Below are positions 56,010 through 64,000 of a DNA stretch of 64,000 bases, one piece after another. The notes under the pieces are model-generated. The model was not told where the DNA came from and made no database searches. It worked only from the letters and a program-made list of their open reading frames with translations. Both the position numbers and the translations under genes were made by a program. Position 1 is the first letter of the stretch. Each line of letters opens with the position of its first letter. This stretch comes from Pomphorhynchus laevis (lineage: Eukaryota > Acanthocephala > Palaeacanthocephala > Echinorhynchida > Pomphorhynchidae), in NCBI GenBank assembly GCA_012934845.2, contig WNNJ02000325.1:123146-187145 (forward strand), read 5' to 3'.

Positions 56010-56994
56010 TAGGTTTAATATATATAATTAAAGTAAACCAGTCTTAACGAAGAAATTAATACGACGTTTCGCTTTTTATTAGCTTTATCAAATCTATAAC
56101 AGAAACACAAAAACTTAAAACATGAATATAGCAAAGAAAGTAATAATTGTTCTATGTGATATCAATCCACTTGTAAAAGTGGTGTTTGTTGATACCATTT
56201 GGTGTATTAGAAAATAGCTGCCCGGCCCATTGTTGTTCGTTATATTTGCTCAATTTATCAGTGCCGGTATTATTAGCAATGATAGTGTAATTGAAACAAT
56301 CTTCTGTGATGTTATTAGTATCGATGCAATGTTCCACTATAGAATCTTGGGTCTTTTTACCCCTCAATATGTCTGATCTACGATTGTTCAGTCTCTCACT
56401 CATGGAGCGTCTAGACTCACCAATGTATTGTGCCGAGCATAGTGAACAACATCCTAGATATACGACATCCTTTGTACTGCATGACACAGGGTGCTTAATT
56501 CTATGACTCAAAACTGTTACATTACTTGTAAAGCGATTTGTTTCTATAATTTGCGCGCAACACTTGCATCTAAGGCGTTCACACCTTTTGCATGAATTTG
56601 CAACTCCAACTTTTGTAGTTTCTGACGAGCTTTTAATGATATTCCTACCTAATTTGTTATTAGATTTGTAGACAAATTGTAAATTTGGAATATTAATGTT
56701 TTCAGATTTTGCCATGTTTTTAATTTTCAGATTAAGACTCCTTTCGACTGCTGTTAATGCAGAGTGGAATGGCATTACTATTCGAATTTGATTAATTTTG
56801 TCATTTTTAACTTGAGGTAATTCGTTATGTAAATATGTTCTATGTCGTGCTCTATTGATACTGGTTAATATCTCTCGTTTAGTAAAACCTCTGTTTGCTA
56901 GTATACCTCTAAGCTTGTATAGATGTACTTCCCGACGTGTCGGTTCACTACAAACACGTATTATTCTACACGCTTCATTTTGTAAAAGAGATTC
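56010..56994 (-). mobile_element. Canonical Penelope-like element, 3' part with C-terminal GIY-YIG
   Basis: Minus strand: post-RT linker and GIY-YIG domain (56152-56994), then a 3' UTR (56010-56150). At 56994 it joins satellite C, so the RT is missing. Its closest relative in the window is the RT fragment at 21840-22500. In contrast to the Naiad-like copies the endonuclease is C-terminal. Confidence 0.85.
56055..56095 (-). ncRNA. Degraded hammerhead-like remnant after the GIY-YIG ORF
   Basis: Minus strand reads 'ttgataaagctaataaaa' then 'agcgaaacgtc'. TTGATAA stands where CTGATGA is expected, GCT/AGC forms a short stem II, and GAAAC-GTC gives the minimal stem III and cleavage triplet reported for Penelope-like hammerheads. 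Two core positions are changed, so activity is unlikely. Confidence 0.35.
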
Positions 56995-57027
56995 ACTTCG
57001 ATTCACGACTTTCAGTAACCATGTCAC
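56152..57027 (-). pseudogene. Penelope-like linker and GIY-YIG endonuclease
   Basis: Open for 291 codons, the longest retained frame of a Penelope-like element here; the first ~11 codons are satellite C sequence and the apparent start is GTG, so it has no genuine start. Order: helical post-RT region ('GFTKREILTSINRARHRTYL', 'RIVMPFHSALTAVERSLN'), a Cys cluster ('CKRCERLRCKCC'), 'VVYLGCCSLCSAQYIGESRR', 'SMSERLNNRRSDI', 'SIVEHC', a C-terminal 'EQQWAGQLFSNTPNGIN'. Y-L-G/Y-I-G-E, the R and the E-W..L....P.GIN blocks are the GIY-YIG signature of Penelope-like elements. Confidence 0.9.
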
Positions 57028-60000
57028 TTCTAGACGACCACTTCAGCATCGAAATAATGAGTACCCGGCAACACTCATCAGTAGAATGAGGTACAAACTG
57101 GTCGTTTCGGTTGCCTGTGTGACCTTGTGAATAAAGGCGTTTCCGACACTTTGCTTAATTGTCTGAGGCTTCGCTCTCAACCAGATCGAATTGCTGTGCG
57201 GACCATCCTTAAACCCTAGGCAGAGGTTGTTGCTGAATTGTCGCTGCACTCGTTGGATCCTAAATGGATACGGCAGGTGTAATAATAGTGCAGTAATTTG
57301 CTGAGTAGACAACGGTCAAGGATTTCTTACGAAATACGGCATTTATACTAAAAGGTGTTGCTTGATAGACTGGACTTCGATTCACGAGTTTCAGTCACCA
57401 TGTCACTTCTAAGCGACCACTTCAGCATCGAAATAATGAGTACCGGGCAACACTCATCAGTAGAATTAGGTACACACTGGTCGTTTCGGTTGCCTGTGTG
57501 ACATTGTGAATAAAGGCGTTTCCGACACTTTGCTTAATTGTCTGAGGCTTACGCTCTCAAACAGATCGAATTGCTGTGCGGACTATCCTTAAACACTAAG
57601 CAAGGGTTGTTGCTGAATTGTCGCTGCACTCGATGGATTCTAAATGGATACGGCAGGTATAATAGTAGTGCACGGATGTGCTGAGTAGACAACGGTCCAG
57701 GATTTCTTACGAAATACGGCATTTATACTAAATGGTGTTGCTTGATAGACTAAACTTCGATTCACGACTTTCAGTCACCATGTCACTTCTAGACGACCAC
57801 TTCAGCATCGAAATGATGAGTACTTGGTAACACTCATCAGTAGAATGAGGTACACACTGGTCGTTTCGGTTGCCTGTGTGACATTGTGAATAAAGGCGTT
57901 TCCGACACTTTGCTTAATTGTCTGAGGCTTACGCTCTCAACCAGATCGAATTGCTGTGCGGACCATCCTTAAACACTAGGCAGAGGTTGTTGCTGAATTG
58001 TCACTGCACTCGATGGATTCTAAATGGATACGGCAGGTGTAATAGTTGTGCAGGGATGTGCTGAGTAGACAACGGTCCAGGATTTCTTACGAAATACGGC
58101 ATTTATACTAAATGGTGTTGCTTGATAGACTGGACTTCGATTCACGACTTTCAGTCACCATGTCACTTCTAGACGACCACTTCAGCATCGAAATAATAAG
58201 TACCCGGCTACACTCATCAGTAGAATAAGGTACACACTGGTCGTTTCGGTTGCCTGTTTGACATTGTGAATAAAGGCGTTTCCGACACTTTGCTTAATTG
58301 TCTGAGGCTTACGCTCTCAACCAGATCGAATTGCTGTGCAGACCATCCTTAAACACTAGGCAGGGGTTGTTGCTGAATTGTCGCTGCACTCGTTGGATCC
58401 TAAATGGATACGGCAGGTATAAAAGTAGTGCACGGATGTGGTGAGTTGACAACGGTCAAGGATTTCTTACGAAATACGGCATTTATACTAAATGCTGTTG
58501 CTTGATAGACTGGACTTCGATTCACGACTTTCAGTCACCATGTCACTTCTAGACGACCACTTCAGCATCGAAATAATGAGTACCCGGCAACACTCATCAG
58601 TAGAATGAGGTACACACTGGTCGTTTCGGTTGCCTGTGTGACATTGTGAATAAAGGCGTTTTCCGACACTTTGCTTAATTGTCTGAGGCTTACGCTCTCA
58701 ACCAGATCGAATTGCTGTGCGGACCATCCTTAAACACTAGGCAGAGGTTGTTGCTGAATTGTCGCTGCACTCGTTGGATCCTAAATGGATTCGGCAGGTA
58801 TAATAGTAGTGCACGGATGTGCTGAGTAGACATGGTCCAGGATTTCTTACGAAATACGGCATTTATACTAAATGGTGTTGCTTGATGGACTGGACTTCGA
58901 TTCACGACTTTCAGTCACCATGTCACTTCTAGACGACCACTTCAGCATCGAAATGATGAGTACCTGGCAACACTCATCAGTAGAATGAGGTACACACTGG
59001 TCGTTTCGGTTGCCTGTGTAACATTGTGAATAAAGGCGTTTCCGACACTTTGCTTAATTGTCTGAGGCTTACGCTCTCAACCAAATCGAATTGCTGTGCA
59101 GACCATCCTTAAACACTAGGCAGGAGGTTGTTGCTGAATTGTCGCTGCACTCGTTGGATCCTAAATGGATACGGCAGGTATAATAGTAGTGCACGGATGT
59201 GGTGAGTTGACAACGGTCCAGGATTTCTTACGAAATACGGCATTTATAATAAATGGTGTTGCTTGATAGACTGGACTTCGATTCACGACTTTCAGTCACC
59301 ATGTCACTTCTAGACGACCACTTCAGCATCGAAATGATGAGTACCCGGCAACACTCATCAGTAGAATGAGGTACACACTGGTCGTTTCGGTTGCCTGTGT
59401 GACATTGTGAATAAAGGCGTTTCCGACACTTTGCTTAATTGTCTGAGGCTTACGCTCTCAACCAGATCGAATTGCTGTGCGGACCATCCTTAAACACTAG
59501 GCAGTGGTTGTTGCTGAATTGTCGCTGCACTCGTTGGATCCTTAATGGATACGGCAGGTATAATAGTAGTGCACGGATGTGCTGAGTAGACAACGGTCCA
59601 GGATTTCTTACGAAATACGGCATTTATACTAAATGGTGTTGCTTGATAGACTGGACTTCGATTCACGACTTTCAGTCACCATGTCACTTCTAGACGACCA
59701 CTTCAGCATCGAAAATGATGAGAACCCGGCAACACTCATCAGTAGAATGAGGTACACACTGGTCGTTTCGGTTGCCTGTGTGACATTGTGAATAAAGGCG
59801 TTTCCGACACTTTGCTTAATTGTCTGAGGCTTACGCTCTCAACCAGATCGAATTGCTGTGCGGACCATCCTTAAACACTAGGCAGAGGTTGTTGCTGAAT
59901 TGTCGCTGCACTCGTTGGATCCTAAATGGATACGGCAGGTATAATAGTAGTGCACGGATGTGCTGAGTAGACAACGGTCCAGGATTTCTTACGAAATACG

Positions 60001-63000
60001 GCATTTATACTAAATGGTGTTGCTTGATAGACTGGACTTCGATTCACGACTTTCAGTCACCATGTCACTTCTAGACGACCACTTCAGCATCGAAATAATG
60101 AGTACCCGGCAACACTCATCAGTAGAATGAGGTACACACTGGTCGTTTCGGTTGCCTGTGTGACATTGTGAATAAAGGCGTTTCCGACACTTTGCTTAAT
60201 TGTCTGAGGCTTACGCTCTCAACCAGATCGAATTGCTGTGCGGACCATCCTTAAACACTAGGCAGAGGTTGTTGCTGAATTGTCGCTGCACTCGTTGGAT
60301 CCTAAATGGATTCGGCAGGTATAATAGTAGTGCACGGATGTGCTGAGTAGACAACGGTCCAGGATTTCTTACGAAATACGGCATTTATACTAAATGGTGT
60401 TGCTTGATAGACTGGACTTCGATTCACGACTTTCAGTCACCATGTCACTTCTAGACGACCACTTCAGCATCGAAATAATGAGTACCCGGCAACACTCATC
60501 AGTAGAATGAGGTACACACTGGTCGTTTCGGTTGCCTGTGTGACATTGTGAATAAAGGCGTTTCCGACACTTTGCTTAATTGTCTGAGGCTTACGCTCTC
60601 AACCAGATCGAATTGCTGTGCGGACCATCCTTAAACACTAGGCAGAGGTTGTTGCTGAATTGTCGCTGCACTCGTTGGATCCTAAATGGATACGGCAGGT
60701 ATAATAGTAGTGCACGGATGTGCTGAGTAGACAACGGTCCAGGATTTCTTACGAAATACGGCATTTATACTAAATGGTGTTGCTTGATAGACTGGACTTC
60801 GATTCACGACTTTCAGTCACCATGTCACTTCTAGACGACCACTTCAGCATCGAAATAATGAGTACCCGGCAACACTCATCAGTAGAATGAGGTACACACT
60901 GGTCGTTTCGGTTGCCTGTGTGACATTGTGAATAAAGGCGTTTCCGACACTTTGCTTAATTGTCTGAGGCTTACGCTCTCAACCAGATCGAATTGCTGTG
61001 CGGACCATCCTTAAACACTAGGCAGAGGTTGTTGCTGAATTGTCGCTGCACTCGTTGGATCCTAAATGGATACGGCAGGTATAATAGTAGTGCACGGATG
61101 TGCTGAGTAGACAACGGTCCAGGATTTCTTACGAAATACGGCATTTATACTAAATGGTGTTGCTTGATAGACTGGACTTCGATTCACGACTTTCAGTCAC
61201 CATGTCACTTCTAGACGACCACTTCAGCATCGAAATAATGAGTACCCGGCAACACTCATCAGTAGAATGAGGTACACACTGGTCGTTTCGGTTGCCTGTG
61301 TGACATTGTGAATAAAGGCGTTTCCGACACTTTGCTTAATTGTCTGAGGCTTACGCTCTCAACCAGATCGAATTGCTGTGCGGACCATCCTTAAACACTA
61401 GGCAGAGGTTGTTGCTGAATTGTCGCTGCACTCGTTGGATCCTAAATGGATACGGCAGGTATAATAGTAGTGCACGGATGTGCTGAGTAGACAACGGTCC
61501 AGGATTTCTTACGAAATACGGCATTTATACTAAATGGTGTTGCTTGATAGACTGGACTTCGATTCACGACTTTCAGTCACCATGTCACTTCTAGACGACC
61601 ACTTCAGCATCGAAATGATGAGTACCCGGCAACACTCATCAGTAGAATGAGGTACACACTGGTCGTTTCGGTTGCCTGTGTGACATTGTGAATAAAGGCG
61701 TTTCCGACACTTTGCTTAATTGTCTGAGGCTTACGCTCTCAACCAGATCGAATTGCTGTGCGGACCATCCTTAAACACTAGGCAGAGGTTGTTGCTGAAT
61801 TGTCGCTGCACTCGTTGGATCCTAAATGGATACGGCAGGTATAATAGTAGTGCACGGATGTGCTGAGTAGACAACGGTCCAGGATTTCTTACGAAATACG
61901 GCATTTATACTAAATGGTGTTGCTTGATAGACTGGACTTCGATTCACGACTTTCAGTCACCATGTCACTTCTAGACGACCACTTCAGCATCGAAATGATG
62001 AGTACCCGGCAACACTCATCAGTAGAATGAGGTACACACTGGTCGTTTCGGTTGCCTGTGTGACATTGTGAATAAAGGCGTTTCCGACACTTTGCTTAAT
62101 TGTCTGAGGCTTACGCTCTTCAACCAGATCGAATTGCTGTGCGGACCATCCTTAAACACTAGGCAGAGGTTGTTGCTGAATTGTCGCTGCACTCGTTGGA
62201 TCCTAAATGGATACGGCAGGTATAATAGTAGTGCACGGATGTGCTGAGTAGACAACGGTCCAGGATTTCTTACGAAATACGGCATTTATACTAAATGGTG
62301 TTGCTTGATAGACTGGACTTCGATTCACGACTTTCAGTCACCATGTCACTTCTAGACGACCACTTCAGCATCGAAATAATGAGTACCCGGCAACACTCAT
62401 CAGTAGAATGAGGTACACACTGGTCGTTTCGGTTGCCTGTGTGACATTGTGAATAAAGGCGTTTCCGACACTTTGCTTAATTGTCTGAGGCTTACGCTCT
62501 CAACCAGATCGAATTGCTGTGCGGACCATCCTTAAACACTAGGCAGAGGTTGTTGCTGAATTGTCGCTGCACTCGTTGGATCCTAAATGGATACGGCAGG
62601 TATAATAGTAGTGCACGGATGTGCTGAGTAGACAACGGTCCAGGATTTCTTACGAAATACGGCATTTATACTAAATGGTGTTGCTTGATAGACTGGACTT
62701 CGATTCACGACTTTCAGTCACCATGTCACTTCTAGACGACCACTTCAGCATCGAAATGATGAGTACCCGGCAACACTCATCAGTAGAATGAGGTACACAC
62801 TGGTCGTTTCGGTTGCCTGTGTGACATTGTGAATAAAGGCGTTTCCGACACTTTGCTTAATTGTCTGAGGCTTACGCTCTTCAACCAGATCGAATTGCTG
62901 TGCGGACCATCCTTAAACACTAGGCAGAGGTTGTTGCTGAATTGTCGCTGCACTCGTTGGATCCTAAATGGATACGGCAGGTATAATAGTAATGCACGAA

Positions 63001-64000
63001 TGTGCTGAGTAGACAACGGTCCAGGATTTCTTACGAAATACGGCATTTATACTAAATGGTGTTGCTTGATAGACTGGACTTCGATTCACGACTTTCAGTC
63101 ACCATGTCACTTCTAGACGACCACTTCAGCATCGAAATGATGAGTACCCGGCAACACTCATCAGTAGAATGAGGTACACACTGGTCGTTTCGGTTGCCTG
63201 TGTGACATTGTGAATAAAGGCGTTTCCGACACTTTGCTTAATTGTCTGAGGCTTACGCTCTTAACCAGATCGAATTGCTGTGCGGACCATCCTTAAACAC
63301 TAGGCAGAGGTTGTTGCTGAATTGTCGCTGCACTCGTTGGATCCTAAATGGATACGGCAGGTATAATAGTAGTGCACGGATGTGCTGAGTAGACAACGGT
63401 CCAGGATTTCTTACGAAATACGGCATTTATACTAAATGGTGTTGCTTGATAGACTGGACTTCGATTCACGACTTTCAGTCACCATGTCACTTCTAGACGA
63501 CCACTTCAGCATCGAAATGATGAGTACCCGGCAACACTCATCAGTAGAATGAGGTACACACTGGTCGTTTCGGTTGCCTGTGTGACATTGTGAATAAAGG
63601 CGTTTCCGACACTTTGCTTAATTGTCTGAGGCTTACGCTCTTAACCAGATCGAATTGCTGTGCGGACCATCCTTAAACACTAGGCAGAGGTTGTTGCTGA
63701 ATTGTCGCTGCACTCGTTGGATCCTAAATGGATTCGGCAGGTATAATAGTAGTGCACGGATGTGCTGAGTAGACATGGTCCAGGATTTCTTACGAAATAC
63801 GGCATTTATACTAAATGGTGTTGCTTGATAGACTGGACTTCGATTCACGACTTTCAGTCACCATGTCACTTCTAGACGACCACTTCAGCATCGAAAAGAT
63901 GAGAACCCGGCACACTCATCAGTAGAATGACGTACACACTAGTCGTTTCGGTTGACTGTGTGACATTGTGAATAAAGGTGTTTCCGACACTTTGCTTAAT
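56994..64000 (-). repeat. Satellite C array, ~380-bp units, about 18 copies
   Basis: Period 380 bp ('tgtcacttctagacgacc' at 57022, 57401, 57781, 58161, 58541, 58921, 59302, 59682 and so on). The array continues beyond the window. Units left of about 59300 are more diverged; those from about 59700 to 63800 differ at only a few sites (e.g. gaaataatgag/gaaatgatgag, an extra t in 'gctcttcaacc' in two units). Minus-strand frames of 71-89 codons recur ('FRIQRVQRQFSNN' ...) but are periodic by-products. The ribozyme-like motif is read on the minus strand, hence the orientation given. Confidence 0.97.
61589..61676 (-). ncRNA. Rearranged hammerhead motif in satellite C (one instance)
   Basis: Minus strand, from 61676: GGCAAC-C (61676-61670), GAAA (61669-61666), ACGACCA (61666-61660), GTACC (61655-61651), loop with TTCTA (61647-61643), CTGATGA (61642-61636), GT-GTTGCC (61635-61628), GGTAC (61626-61622), TGGTCGT (61601-61595), C (61594, expected cleavage after it), TAGAA (61593-61589). 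Stem III is 7 perfect pairs, stem II 7 pairs with one bulge, stem I 5 pairs, triplet GUC. The layout equals that of satellite B although the stem sequences differ: the CTGATGA strand lies in the apical loop of the hairpin and the GAAA and cleavage strands at its base. Present in each unit. Confidence 0.6.

Noticed and set aside
57043-63848. Minus-strand frames in satellite C ('FRIQRVQRQFSNN' type)
   Set aside because: Periodic by-products of the tandem unit; they end at different places when a unit gains one base.

Overview
This is eukaryotic (metazoan-type) nuclear DNA: AT-rich, with one spliced host gene (GT-AG introns) almost buried under repeats. No prokaryotic operon, CRISPR, rRNA or convincing tRNA is visible. 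The retroelement mix (Penelope-like elements, RTE/Rex3-like LINEs, LINE-type elements with a restriction-like endonuclease, fold-back MITEs) fits an invertebrate. I cannot place the host more closely.

Layout. 1-3645: satellite A (~368 bp unit). 3646-4830: LINE 3' end and LINE ORF1-like piece. 5.4-10.3 kb: Penelope-like elements with an N-terminal GIY-YIG piece (Naiad-like), bracketed by a ~430-bp inverted repeat. 10.6-11.4 kb: small AT-rich repeats with a nested MITE. 12.1-17.2 kb: a Penelope-like element split by a 4.3-kb LINE with 12-bp target-site duplications. 17.4-33.7 kb: a four-exon host gene on the minus strand (131 codons) whose introns hold LINEs, Penelope-like fragments and MITEs. 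34.2-38.0 kb: a long Rex3-like RTE LINE with a second LINE tail inserted in it. 38.0-39.5 kb: diverged satellite C. 39.9-46.9 kb: more LINE and Penelope-like pieces. 47.0-53.6 kb: satellite B (370 bp unit), whose main array is head-to-head inverted and flanked by 12-bp direct repeats. 55.2-57.0 kb: RTE fragment and a canonical Penelope-like GIY-YIG fragment. 57.0-64.0 kb: satellite C array (380 bp unit), running off the window.

Main discovery candidate. All three satellites have similar unit lengths (368-380 bp) and all carry hammerhead-ribozyme core elements. Satellite A has an ordinary contiguous type III hammerhead. Satellites B and C, which differ in sequence, share a different arrangement: a long hairpin whose base carries the GAAA strand and the cleavage-site strand, and whose apical loop presents the CUGAUGA strand. 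All three hammerhead helices can form in both satellites with different but complementary bases, and diverged copies of C keep several of the pairs. A hairpin of that length probably cannot dock its own loop on its own base, so the natural reading is a hammerhead assembled between two copies. Together with the Penelope-like elements (a group known to carry hammerheads) and the array-wide target-site duplication, this suggests retrozyme-like satellites mobilised as multimers.
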